From Reyranella sp. (lineage in GTDB: Bacteria > Pseudomonadota > Alphaproteobacteria > Reyranellales > Reyranellaceae), in contig NZ_SCVC01000034.1 in the NCBI RefSeq assembly GCF_004297405.1, positions 1 to 64,000 of the forward strand: a stretch of 64,000 bases of DNA. The letters are read 5' to 3'. Below the pieces are notes generated by a model, which was given only the letters and a program-made list of their open reading frames with translations, was not told where the DNA came from and searched no databases. Positions 52,858 to 61,522 of the stretch are shown here, piece by piece; position 1 is the first letter of the stretch, and every line of letters starts with the position of its first letter. The translations under genes were made by a program, and so were the position numbers.

Positions 52858-53758
52858 CCGCCGCCACGGCCGCCCGCCGCCGCTCGCGCGCGAGCTGGTG
52901 CTCGCGATGGGCAATGTAGAGGGCCGAGGCAATGACGATGGCGGCGCCCACGTAGGTCCAGACGACCGGCATCTCGCTCCAGATCAGCCAGCCCATGAAT
53001 ACGGCGAAGGGCAGGCGCAGATACTCGAACGGCGCCACCGCGGACATTTCGCCGGCCTTGAAGGCCTGCACCCAGAAATACTGGCCAATCGTGGCGCTGA
53101 CCGCGATACCGATGGCCAGCACCCAACCCCACAGGTCGGGCCAGCGCCAGACCCAGAGCGCCGGCGGTGCCAGGAATAGGGTCGAGAAGATCGCGAACTG
53201 GGTCAGGATCATCAGCGGCGCCTCGGAGTCCGAGAGCCGCTTCACCAGAAGAATCGAGATGGCGACACAGGCGGCATTGGCCAATGCCACCAGCGCACCC
53301 CACTGCAGGCTGCCCTCACCCGGCTGCACCATGACGAGCACGCCGATGAACCCCACGATCGTCGCCGTCCAGCGACGCCAGCGCACTTTCTCCTTGGCGA
53401 TCACGGCAGCGACGACGACGGAAAAGAGCGGCTGGGAGAAAGCGATGGCCGTGGCGTCGGCCAACGGCAGCATGGCGACGGCATAGAAGCCCAGCACCAT
53501 CGAGGTCGTGCCCATGAAAGTGCGCCAGAAGTGGCCGGCGATGCGCGGGCTCTTCCAGGGCTTCACACGGCCGGTGGCGATATAGGGCGCCAATAACAGG
53601 AGGCCGATGATGGCGCGGAAGAAGGCCGTCTGGACGCTTTCGATCTGCTCCGACAGCAGCCGGATCATCACGCCCGTGGACGTGAAGATGAAACCGCCAC
53701 TCACCAGCCACAGCGCCCCCTGAACGTTGGGCGGGAGACGCCGCAGCGAATCGAGCAT
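52826..53758 (-). CDS. DMT superfamily transporter (EamA domains)
   Basis: A 310-residue inner-membrane protein with ten predicted helices in two EamA repeats (GALWLVSGGFIFTSTGVMIRLL to about 150, and the second half from about 160). Each half ends with the PLADATAIAFSQPLFSVV- or PFEYLRLPFAVFMGWL-type segment. It exports small metabolites; the substrate is unknown. Its ATG overlaps the acyl-CoA ligase stop by one base. Confidence 0.88.
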   Translation of the reverse strand: MLDSLRRLPPNVQGALWLVSGGFIFTSTGVMIRLLSEQIESVQTAFFRAIIGLLLLAPYIATGRVKPWKSPRIAGHFWRTFMGTTSMVLGFYAVAMLPLADATAIAFSQPLFSVVVAAVIAKEKVRWRRWTATIVGFIGVLVMVQPGEGSLQWGALVALANAACVAISILLVKRLSDSEAPLMILTQFAIFSTLFLAPPALWVWRWPDLWGWVLAIGIAVSATIGQYFWVQAFKAGEMSAVAPFEYLRLPFAVFMGWLIWSEMPVVWTYVGAAIVIASALYIAHREHQLARERRRAAVAAVKPPTDSSGP

Positions 53759-55293
53759 CAGATTTTTCGCTCGTGGCCGGCCCAGTAGGGCTCGCGCAAG
53801 GTCTTCTTCAGGACCTTGCCGACGGGGCTGCGCGGCAGGGCGGCAATGAAGTCGACGGACTTCGGCGCCTTGACGCCACCCAGCTTCTCCTTGGCGAGCG
53901 CGATCAGCTCGTCGGCACTTGCCGCCGCACCGGGCTTCAGCTCGACCACGGCTTTCACCGATTCACCCCACTTCTCGTCGGGCACGCCGATCACGGCGCA
54001 ATCCTGCACCGCGGGATGGCCCCATAGGACCTGCTCGACCTCGCTCGGGAAGACGTTGAAGCCGCCGGAGATGATCATATCCTTCTTGCGATCGACGATA
54101 TAGACGAAGCCGTCTTCGTCGATAACGCCGATGTCGCCCGTATGGTGCCAACCGAAAGCCGATGCTTCGGCCGTCGCCTCGAGGTTGTTGTAGTAGCCCT
54201 TCATGACAAGCGCGCCACGCACCACGATCTCGCCGCGTTCGCCCCGTGGCAGGATGTGGCCGTGATCGTCCATGGTTTCGAGCCGCACCAGCGGCGAGAC
54301 CTTGCCACAGCTCGCCAGGCGGTGACGGTTGTTGGTCTCCAACGCCGCCACATGATCCTCGGGCGAGAAGTAAGTGCAGATCATGCAGGCCTCGGCCTGG
54401 CCGTAAGTCTGCGTCAGCACCGGGCCGAACACCTCGATCGCCTCGACGAGCTTGTCGACCGACATGGGCGCAGAGGCATAGACCAGATGCTGGAGCGAAC
54501 TGTAGTCGTATTTGCGCACGTCGGGATGGGCGAGCAGCATGTAGATCAGGGTCGGCGGCATATAGATGTGCGTGACCTTGTGCTTCTCGATCGCCGCCAG
54601 GATCCCGCCGGGATCGGCCGTGCCCATGAAGATGTTGGTGCCGCCAAAGGCCAGCAGCGGGAAGGAGCAGACGCCGGCCGCGTGCGTCATCGGCGCCACC
54701 ATGAGATGGACCGGCTGCGGCTTCACGGGCATGCAGGCCCAGAAGATCGAGTTCATCGCCTCGATGTTGCGATTGGTGATCTGCACGCCCTTGGGCCGGC
54801 CCGTGGTGCCGCCCGAACTCGCCAGGAAGGCGACGTCATCGGGCGCTTCCGGCAGGTCCGGCGCGAGGGGATCCTGATCGGCCAGCCAGACTTCGAAAGA
54901 GGGCTGGTCGATGCAGATGAATTCGCGGATCGCCGAACAGGCTTCGCGAATGCGCGGCAGGTAGGCCTCGAAGCTCGAATGGTAGAACAGCACCTCCACA
55001 TCGGTGTTGTTCAGGATGTAGAGGTTCTCCTCCAGCGCATTGCGCGCATTCACCGGCGCCCAGGTGACGCCGGCGCGCACGATACCCAGCAGGCAGGCAT
55101 AGGCCGCCGCATGGTTGGGACTGTAGACTGCCGCCTTCGACCCGCGGCCGAGCCCCAGCGCCAACAGCCCGTTGGCGACGCGATGCGTCTGCTCGCGCAC
55201 CTCGGCATAGGTCCAGCCGCGCGTGCCGTCGTGCAGGCAATGCCGGTCGGGATAGAGGGAAGCGCCACGGTCGAAATAGTCGATCAGCCGCAT
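53758..55293 (-). CDS. AMP-binding acyl-CoA ligase (fatty-acyl/aryl-CoA synthetase)
   Basis: A 511-residue adenylating enzyme. Motifs in order: SSGGTTGRPKG (phosphate loop), YGQAEA, WHHTGDIG, DRKKDMIISGGFNVFP (hinge) and the late catalytic Lys in SPVGKVLKK. It makes acyl-AMP then acyl-CoA from a carboxylate, ATP and CoA. ATG 55293 is chosen, as earlier in-frame residues are not enzyme-like. It lies four bases after a GNAT gene, so the two are probably co-transcribed with the EamA transporter. Confidence 0.92.
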   Translation of the reverse strand: MRLIDYFDRGASLYPDRHCLHDGTRGWTYAEVREQTHRVANGLLALGLGRGSKAAVYSPNHAAAYACLLGIVRAGVTWAPVNARNALEENLYILNNTDVEVLFYHSSFEAYLPRIREACSAIREFICIDQPSFEVWLADQDPLAPDLPEAPDDVAFLASSGGTTGRPKGVQITNRNIEAMNSIFWACMPVKPQPVHLMVAPMTHAAGVCSFPLLAFGGTNIFMGTADPGGILAAIEKHKVTHIYMPPTLIYMLLAHPDVRKYDYSSLQHLVYASAPMSVDKLVEAIEVFGPVLTQTYGQAEACMICTYFSPEDHVAALETNNRHRLASCGKVSPLVRLETMDDHGHILPRGERGEIVVRGALVMKGYYNNLEATAEASAFGWHHTGDIGVIDEDGFVYIVDRKKDMIISGGFNVFPSEVEQVLWGHPAVQDCAVIGVPDEKWGESVKAVVELKPGAAASADELIALAKEKLGGVKAPKSVDFIAALPRSPVGKVLKKTLREPYWAGHERKI

Positions 55294-55297
55294 GGCA

Positions 55298-55849
55298 TCA
55301 GCTCCGCTGAGAGACGTTGAGGTCGTCTGGTGCCGCGGTATCGCCGGTACCCAGCGCACGCTGCATGAGGACGCTATCGAGCCAGCGGCCGAACTTGAAG
55401 CCGATGCTCTTGAAGGTGCCGACCATCTCGAAGCCGCAGGATTCGTGGAGCTTGATCGAGGCGACATGTTGCGAATCGCCAATGATCGCGACCATCTGGC
55501 GGCGGCCGGCCTGAGCGCAGAGGTCGATCAATGGCGGCAACAACGCTCTGCCGACGCCCTGCCCCACCGCTTTTTCGTCGATATAGATCGAGTTCTCGAC
55601 CGAGTAGCGATAGGCCGGGCGCGGGCGATAGGTGCCGGCATAGGCATAGCCCAGGAGCCGGCCTTCCTTTTCCGCCACGATGTAGGGCAGGCCGAGGTCG
55701 AGGACGGCGACGCGGCGCCTCTTCATCTCCGCCAGATCGGGCGCCGTTTCCTCGAAGGAGGCCGTGCCATGCAGCACATGATGTCCGTAGATTTCCGCGC
55801 ACCGCGCCACGTCGGCCTCGGTCGAGGCCCGCACGATCAGTCCGTTCAC
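55298..55849 (-). CDS. GNAT N-acetyltransferase, phosphinothricin/methionine sulfoximine type
   Basis: The 183-residue protein resembles Pat/Bar and YncA. IVRASTEADVARCAEIYGHHV and TASFEETAPDLAEM are at the start, then the acetyl-CoA loop GQGVGRALLPPLID and HVASIKLHESCGFEMVGTF. It acetylates the amino group of phosphinothricin or methionine analogues. GTG start. It heads a short cluster with the acyl-CoA ligase and transporter. Confidence 0.88.
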   Translation of the reverse strand: MNGLIVRASTEADVARCAEIYGHHVLHGTASFEETAPDLAEMKRRRVAVLDLGLPYIVAEKEGRLLGYAYAGTYRPRPAYRYSVENSIYIDEKAVGQGVGRALLPPLIDLCAQAGRRQMVAIIGDSQHVASIKLHESCGFEMVGTFKSIGFKFGRWLDSVLMQRALGTGDTAAPDDLNVSQRS

Positions 55850-55892
55850 GTCTTGCCGTCCCCACGCCTTGTCCAGCGCAGGTTATAACGCC

Positions 55893-56531
55893 TCAGCGAC
55901 CGCCGCGACGAATAATGCTGGCGTCAGGGCCATCGAACTTGAAGAGCGAATCGGCAAGCTGCACGCCGGTCTGCAGGCCGTTCAGCGAAACGTCGACCCG
56001 TTGGCCGCGATTGTCGATGATCGTCCAGCCGCGCAGTACCATCGGATTTTCGGCGAGCCGCACGATCACCTTGCCCTCCTGCGGCTTGCGGGCCTGGCTC
56101 AGCGTGAGCTGCAGCATGCCATCGGCGCGTTCGACCTTTTCGACGGTGAGGTCGCCGCCTTGCAGCACCATGGGTTCCTTCACCAGGAACGAAGCGGCGG
56201 TCCAGCCGATCGGCCACTGGCCGAAATCGCGGTTGGCGATGTCCCACATGGTGACCTGGCTGCCGTCGGCCACGATCTTGAGCTGCGAGGGCGGATCGTA
56301 TTCGAAGCGCATACGGCCTGGCCGTCGCACCGAAAGCGTCCCCTGCACCACGGTGCCGCCAGGATTGGATTGCACGAACCGTGCTTGCATGGTCCGCAGG
56401 TTGTTGAAGTACCGCTCGACGGCGGCCACGTCCGGGTTGGCCGTCTGCGCAGAGGCGAAGGAGCCGGAGAAACCTGCAGCCGTGGCAGCGCCAAGGCCCA
56501 CCAGAAATGTACGCCGGGAACGGATGTTCAT
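55893..56531 (-). CDS. lolA: Outer-membrane lipoprotein carrier protein LolA family
   Basis: A 212-residue periplasmic carrier that moves lipoproteins from LolCDE to LolB. MQARFVQSNPGGTVVQGTLSVRRPGRMRFEYDPP is the LolA entry region, with MWDIANRDFGQWPIG after it. The signal is twin-arginine-like (SRRTFLVGLGAATAAG), matching the S-R-R-x-F-L pattern, whereas LolA is normally Sec-exported. It lies 44 bases upstream of the GNAT gene on the same strand. Confidence 0.9.
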   Translation of the reverse strand: MNIRSRRTFLVGLGAATAAGFSGSFASAQTANPDVAAVERYFNNLRTMQARFVQSNPGGTVVQGTLSVRRPGRMRFEYDPPSQLKIVADGSQVTMWDIANRDFGQWPIGWTAASFLVKEPMVLQGGDLTVEKVERADGMLQLTLSQARKPQEGKVIVRLAENPMVLRGWTIIDNRGQRVDVSLNGLQTGVQLADSLFKFDGPDASIIRRGGR

Positions 56532-56636
56532 GGGCGGGATATGACGGTCGAATACGGCGGAATCAAGCATTCGAGGGGGCTTTCCAATCATGTGAACGGC
56601 CGTTTACCATAGTGAAAACCAACGAGAGGAAACGCT

Positions 56637-57767
56637 GTGCATACCGGAATGGCTGCCGTCTTCCAGAATACCGGCCGAGCGCTCACCGACCGGCAAATCT
56701 ACCTGAACGAACTGGCGCTGGCCGACATGGCGGAGCCGCTGGGTTTCGACTCGATCTGGTCGGTCGAACACCATTTCACCGACTACACGATGTGCCCCGA
56801 CGTGGTGCAGTTCCTCTCCTACATGGCCGGCCGCACCAAGACTGTCCGGCTCGGCTCCATGGTGGTGGTGTTGCCCTGGCACGATCCCATGCGCGCGGCC
56901 GAACAGATTTCCATGCTCGACCATCTCTCTGGCGGCCGCATGATCCTGGGTCTCGGCCGCGGCGCCGGTAAGGTCGAGTTCGACGGCTTCCGCCTCGACA
57001 TGGGCGACAGCCGCGAGCTCTTCGTCGAGTACGGCGAGGCGCTGCTGAAGGGCCTCGAGACCGGCGTGATGGAATATCAGGGCAAGCACTACAAGCAGCC
57101 CCCGGTCGAGATCCGCCCTGCCCCCTTCAAGAGCTTTCGCGGCCGCACCTATGCCGCCGCCGTGAGTCCGGAAAGCGCGCGCATCATGGCGCGGCTCGGC
57201 GTCGGCCTCCTCATCATCCCGCAGAAACCGTGGCGCGAGGTCGAGAAGGAACTCACCGAGTACAATCAGCTCTATCGCGAGATCAACGGCACCGACGCAC
57301 CGCAGCCGATTTCGGCAGGCTGGACCTTCGTCGACGAAAGCGCGGAACGGGCACGCGAGATGGCCGTGAAGTATATCGGGGGCTACTATCGCACCGTGCT
57401 CGACCATTATCAGTTCGCCGGTGCGCACATGAAGAACCAGCGCGGCTACGAGTACTACGCCAAGATGAACGAGAAGCTCGCCGTCTACGGCGACCAGAAA
57501 GCGATCGAGTTCTTCGCCGACCTGCAGGTCTACGGCACCCCCGAACAGGTCTACGAGAAGATCATGGCGATCCACAAACAGACCCGGAACTGCGGCTATG
57601 TCGGCGTCTTCTCCTATGCCGGCATGCCACACGAGGAGGCAGCGCGAAACATGACCATGTTCGCCAGGACCGTGATGCCGGAGCTGAAGAAGTTCGATGC
57701 CGGCGCGCCGATTGACCGTTCGACGATGCTGCCGGATCTCCGCTTCGCCGCAGCCGCCGCGGAGTAA
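56637..57767 (+). CDS. LLM-class flavin-dependent oxidoreductase
   Basis: The 376-residue luciferase-like monooxygenase has a GTG start behind GAGAGGA. SIWSVEHHFTDYTMCPD (active-site His region), GSMVVVLPWHDPMRAAEQISMLDHLSGGRMILGLGRG and VSPESARIMARLGVGLLI are family segments. It uses reduced flavin to oxidise an unidentified substrate. It converges on the RiPP-type cluster but is on the other strand and probably unrelated. Confidence 0.9.
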   Translation: MHTGMAAVFQNTGRALTDRQIYLNELALADMAEPLGFDSIWSVEHHFTDYTMCPDVVQFLSYMAGRTKTVRLGSMVVVLPWHDPMRAAEQISMLDHLSGGRMILGLGRGAGKVEFDGFRLDMGDSRELFVEYGEALLKGLETGVMEYQGKHYKQPPVEIRPAPFKSFRGRTYAAAVSPESARIMARLGVGLLIIPQKPWREVEKELTEYNQLYREINGTDAPQPISAGWTFVDESAERAREMAVKYIGGYYRTVLDHYQFAGAHMKNQRGYEYYAKMNEKLAVYGDQKAIEFFADLQVYGTPEQVYEKIMAIHKQTRNCGYVGVFSYAGMPHEEAARNMTMFARTVMPELKKFDAGAPIDRSTMLPDLRFAAAAAE

Positions 57768-57776
57768 GGCACCGGC

Positions 57777-58928
57777 TCAGAAACGGCTTGCGATGGCGTG
57801 CGCAGCCAAGCGGAAAGGCCGCGTGATGCGATAGAGCGGCCATAGCGACGCCGGCAGCGGCATGGCGCGGTAGTCGCTGGCAGTGGGCGTCAACGCCAGT
57901 TTGACGCTCGCGGCGATCCTGTCCCAGCGCCGGTCGCAGACGTCGATATCGGCGAGGTTGCGCACCGCTGTCGGGCCACGCTCACCGTGCCGTAGCTCAT
58001 CGATCAACGCCGAAGCCAGCATATCGACGCGAGCACTGCGGCCGAGTGGTAGCGCCAATGCCTGCGGCACGGCGACACCCAGCAAGCGTTCAGCCAGTGC
58101 GCACGCCAATAGCACGTTGTCACCGCAACCCTGCGCCTGGGCGCGGGCATGGATCGAAGCCCAGTCGAGATCGCTTCGGCGTTCGACCAGCACGGCGAAA
58201 TCGACAACCCACCCGAGGCTGCGCCAACGCTCCTTGGTGCCGTGACCGGCCAGCAGCAGCGCGAGGTCGGTGCCAGTGATGGCGGGAATATGCCGGTGGC
58301 CGACCTTCACCATCTCGAGTGCGCCCCAGATATCGGCGGGCGACAGCGGGAATGGCAGATGGCTACCCGTAAAATCCCAATGGAGGTCGATTGTAGCCTG
58401 ATCGGGATGGGTGAAGGCGAGCTGCCGTTGGTAGCCTTGAAAGGCGTGTCGGAAGCGCCGGTCGCTGTGATCGTTGACGTAGCCCAGCGCCTCGACGACG
58501 TCCTCGGCCTCGTTGAGCGCTTCGGCTGGCACAATGAGGTCGACATCGGTGTATTCCCGCGCCGACAGATCGCCATAGAGGATGATCGCCAGGGTCACGC
58601 CCTTGAACGCGGCAAAGCGAAGGCCGCGAGCGGCGAGCGCGTCGGCGATCCGCCCCAGTTGCTCGGCAGTCCCGAGCGACACGGCGCTATGAAGCTGCTG
58701 GAAACTTTCCAGAGACGACCGTGCGGCCGGCGGCACGCGCACCCAGCCGAGCTCAGCCAAGGACCGGATGAGCTGGGGCTGCAGCGAATGTTCCTGCGCG
58801 GCCTGCAGGAGGTCCATAAAGTCTACGCCATCGTCGAGAAGCTGCCGCGCGCGGTCGAGTTCGGGCCTTGGTCTCACCAATGTGCAAAGGAGATCGAAGG
58901 CGGCATCTCCGAGTCGACTGTTGCGCAA
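57777..58928 (-). CDS. Nucleotidyltransferase family protein (NTP_transf_5) of a lasso-type cluster
   Basis: A 383-residue protein. FKGVTLAIILYGD then YTDVDLIVP (Asp128, Asp130) give the nucleotidyltransferase metal site of the PF14907 type. Such genes occur in lasso-peptide clusters with an HPr-like kinase, where one member was reported to modify the phosphorylated peptide tail. TTG 58928 is the only plausible start, with a GAGGA site upstream. It is last in the operon B2-cyclase-PqqD-NTase. Confidence 0.82.
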   Translation of the reverse strand: MRNSRLGDAAFDLLCTLVRPRPELDRARQLLDDGVDFMDLLQAAQEHSLQPQLIRSLAELGWVRVPPAARSSLESFQQLHSAVSLGTAEQLGRIADALAARGLRFAAFKGVTLAIILYGDLSAREYTDVDLIVPAEALNEAEDVVEALGYVNDHSDRRFRHAFQGYQRQLAFTHPDQATIDLHWDFTGSHLPFPLSPADIWGALEMVKVGHRHIPAITGTDLALLLAGHGTKERWRSLGWVVDFAVLVERRSDLDWASIHARAQAQGCGDNVLLACALAERLLGVAVPQALALPLGRSARVDMLASALIDELRHGERGPTAVRNLADIDVCDRRWDRIAASVKLALTPTASDYRAMPLPASLWPLYRITRPFRLAAHAIASRF

Positions 58929-58963
58929 GGTCTGTTCCTCGCCGGCGGTGATGCGCGCCGTGA

Positions 58964-59245
58964 TCAGGCCCGAACCGTTTCGATCAGGCCGGCTTCGGAC
59001 AGACTATCGAGAAATCCCATGACGTCGCGCTGGCAGACATCCGGCGGCACGTCGAAATTTGCCAGAACGTCGTCGCAAATCTCAGCGACCGAACGCGGCT
59101 CCTCCAACCTGTCCCAGACGTAAGCGCCGACACCCTGCAACCCGAAGTAAAGCGCGCGCTCGACATTCAGCACTGCAACTTCCTCGTTGAGGACGCATGA
59201 CACCTGGGCGGCCGACTTCTTCACCATGGTGGACAGGTCCAGCAT
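58964..59245 (-). CDS. PqqD-like RiPP recognition element (lasso B1-type)
   Basis: A 93-residue protein. ALYFGLQGVGAYVWDRLEEPRSVAEICDDVLANFDV matches the PqqD winged-helix fold, which binds leader peptides and presents them to partner enzymes. ATG 59245 is preferred over GTG 59251. It sits between the cyclase-like gene (gap of about nine bases) and the nucleotidyltransferase. Confidence 0.88.
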   Translation of the reverse strand: MLDLSTMVKKSAAQVSCVLNEEVAVLNVERALYFGLQGVGAYVWDRLEEPRSVAEICDDVLANFDVPPDVCQRDVMGFLDSLSEAGLIETVRA

Positions 59246-59254
59246 AGGCACTCT

Positions 59255-61063
59255 CTACCGGCCCCTCCAGGCACCGGCAATAGGCGCCGTTCCGCTCTGC
59301 TGCGTCAGCCAATGGTCGAGTGCAAAGACATTGATCAGCCGCTCGAACGCAGGCCCCGACGGAACCTCACGGGGTAAAGCGCGCGTATCGACGTAGCAGG
59401 CAAGCTGTGAGGGATTCGACAGAGTCGGCAGGCCATGGGTGGCAACCAGATCGGCGAGCGGCGCCCCGGCCAGAGGAGTCTTGCGGCGAGCCAGTACCGC
59501 GTCGGGCAACCTGCCGCGCATGGCTTCACGCATCAGGAGCTTTTCCCGGGCCCACGGCACTGGCGGCACGGAAAGCAGGAAACCGATCACGCGCAGGTCG
59601 AGGTAGGGATGCCGCCAGACCATCGGCGCCAAGGTCTCATCACTGTCGAAGCTGTCGAACAAGGCCGGCCAGATGGGATCGGCAAAAGATGCGACGGCCT
59701 GAGGATGCCAGGGATGCGACGAACCGCCGGAGTTCCCAAGCCGGCCAAGGCGCGCGCCCTGGTCAAGACGTTCTGCCAATCCGCGATCGAGCCAACCTGG
59801 CAAGTCCGGCCCGACCGGCGAGGATTCACCCTGCCCGGTATAGCGCCGGACTGTTTGGCCCCAGCCGCCGACCCCTTTGGCCTTGAGATAGAGCAGCGCC
59901 GCCTGGCCGAGCCGCAGCCATTCGCCGCGCCGAGCCAACCACGAGAAATAGGCGCCACGTTCGAAGGCCAGCGCATTGTCCGGCCCTTCGCCGAAAAACC
60001 ATATCGGCGCTCGCCGCGCCTGCTCGAGAGCCATCAGCCGATCGGGGTGGCGGGCGACGATGTTGGGTGAAGGTTCGGCACCGCCTCGCTGGCTGCGCCA
60101 GTCGGGATCGTAGATGAAATCGTCGATCGCCTTGATGTGAAGCTCGATCCCGAGCCGCTTGGCCGCGAGCGTGGCAAAGGACGCTTCGTCGTCCGGCATC
60201 AGCCGCTCGAAATGGGTGCATTCGGCGACGACACGCGAGGGATCGCCGGTGGCAGCGGTGGTGCAGGCGGCAAGCGTGGTCGAATCGATGCCGCCACTCA
60301 TGGAGATCCCGACCCTGCCGCCCGGCAAGCGATCGGCGACCGCATGCGACATCAATTCGAGGAACCGCTCGGTATAGGCCCGCCCGCTCCCGAGATGGAG
60401 CGGCTCGCCGATCTCAAGATGCCAATAGCGACGCGTCGTAACGGCACCATCGGCAACGTCCAGCAAATGAGCCGGCGCGAGCCGCCTTACTTGGCGATAG
60501 ACGGTCCGCTCGACATCGAGGCTGAAGCCTGCCGTCAGGAAATCGGCGATCCATTGTTCGTCGTGGTCGCAGTCGATGAACCCAGTCGTCAATGGCGTCG
60601 TGACGATCCAGTCGAGTGAATCGCCGACGACAAGCACACCACCTTTTTGAGCATGAAAGAGGGTCCGCACGCCTAGATGGTCGCGCGCAGCCAGCAGCCG
60701 GCGGCGCTCGCCGTCCCACAGCACGAAGGCGAAGTCGCCGGCCAGATGCTCGACGCAGCGATCGCCCCAGGCGGCATAGGCCTGCAGGCAAAGCGCCCCG
60801 TCGGTCAGGGACGACGCCGGCTCCACGCGGCGGTCTGCCAGCCGGGCCGCGAGGTCACGGCGCGCATCGAGCCGAATACGGCCGGCGATCCAGTATTTAC
60901 CCTGCAAGCTGGCGCAGCCACGCCATTCGCCGTCGAAGGTTTCGCTCGAATGGATGAAGACAAGCTGCGGCGCACCCGTCGGACTTTCAACAGTCAGGCC
61001 CGCACGCGACAGCGCTTGGCGATCAACGGGCCGGCCTGACGTATCGTAGATCACTGCAAACAA
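59255..61063 (-). CDS. Asparagine-synthetase-like protein, probable lasso macrolactam cyclase
   Basis: A 602-residue two-domain protein. An N-terminal glutaminase-fold domain (residues 1-200) lacks the catalytic Cys2: it starts MFAVIYD. The ATP-pyrophosphatase domain has SGGIDS at 256-261 and a full C-terminal half. Loss of the Cys, with the AMP-forming domain intact, is what lasso cyclases show: they adenylate an Asp/Glu side chain and close the ring. The start is TTG 61063, two bases after the B2 stop. A non-lasso amide ligase is the alternative. Confidence 0.85.
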   Translation of the reverse strand: MFAVIYDTSGRPVDRQALSRAGLTVESPTGAPQLVFIHSSETFDGEWRGCASLQGKYWIAGRIRLDARRDLAARLADRRVEPASSLTDGALCLQAYAAWGDRCVEHLAGDFAFVLWDGERRRLLAARDHLGVRTLFHAQKGGVLVVGDSLDWIVTTPLTTGFIDCDHDEQWIADFLTAGFSLDVERTVYRQVRRLAPAHLLDVADGAVTTRRYWHLEIGEPLHLGSGRAYTERFLELMSHAVADRLPGGRVGISMSGGIDSTTLAACTTAATGDPSRVVAECTHFERLMPDDEASFATLAAKRLGIELHIKAIDDFIYDPDWRSQRGGAEPSPNIVARHPDRLMALEQARRAPIWFFGEGPDNALAFERGAYFSWLARRGEWLRLGQAALLYLKAKGVGGWGQTVRRYTGQGESSPVGPDLPGWLDRGLAERLDQGARLGRLGNSGGSSHPWHPQAVASFADPIWPALFDSFDSDETLAPMVWRHPYLDLRVIGFLLSVPPVPWAREKLLMREAMRGRLPDAVLARRKTPLAGAPLADLVATHGLPTLSNPSQLACYVDTRALPREVPSGPAFERLINVFALDHWLTQQSGTAPIAGAWRGR

Positions 61064-61065
61064 GA

Positions 61066-61482
61066 TCAGCCCGGATTGGAGGGCCAGGCGACGAGCTGTG
61101 TGAACTCCTCGTGCTGCTCCGCGCCGATCACGATCTCACCGCGGTGCATGAGCCAGGCATGAGCAGCGAAGGACGGGCCCTGGCGGGCGACGCCGATATG
61201 CAGTTCGGAGACGTGGCCGTGCTGCGAGAGAAGACGCTGCAGGGCCAGCGCCGACGCAAGGCAGCTCGTGCCAGGCAACCGCCGGGCGGCGATCCGGGCA
61301 GCCCAAGCGAGCCGGCCAGCGGGGACATTGCCCGTTCCCGGTTGCTGCGCCCAGGTCTTCAACGGCTCGATAGATTGCAGACGCAGACCGGCGCGCACCC
61401 TAACGATCGTCGCCAGGGCTCCAAGCAACAGCCTGCGGTCGGAACCGGGCAGAGCGAGGAATGTCGCGACAGCCCCCATCAC
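61066..61482 (-). CDS. Lasso peptide biosynthesis B2 protein (transglutaminase-like leader peptidase)
   Basis: A 138-residue transglutaminase-fold protein. Cys74 in GTSCLASALALQRLL and His108 in SFAAHAWLMH are the catalytic pair of the B2 family. The usual Asp about 12 residues after the His is a Gly here, with Glu122 nearby. It removes the leader with help from the PqqD-like B1. GTG 61482 or ATG 61479 starts it. TATGAT lies so close upstream that the mRNA may be leaderless. Confidence 0.85.
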   Translation of the reverse strand: MMGAVATFLALPGSDRRLLLGALATIVRVRAGLRLQSIEPLKTWAQQPGTGNVPAGRLAWAARIAARRLPGTSCLASALALQRLLSQHGHVSELHIGVARQGPSFAAHAWLMHRGEIVIGAEQHEEFTQLVAWPSNPG

Positions 61483-61487
61483 GCCGT

Positions 61488-61493
61488 ATCATA
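61488..61493 (-). promoter_or_regulatory. Possible extended -10 element for the B2 operon
   Basis: On the minus strand TGCTATGAT is an extended -10, with TATGAT ending about six bases before the GTG/ATG start. No ribosome site fits in the gap, which suggests leaderless translation. The -35 region is weak. Confidence 0.35.
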
Positions 61494-61522
61494 GCATCCC
61501 GAAACGTCATGATGTACCGGCA

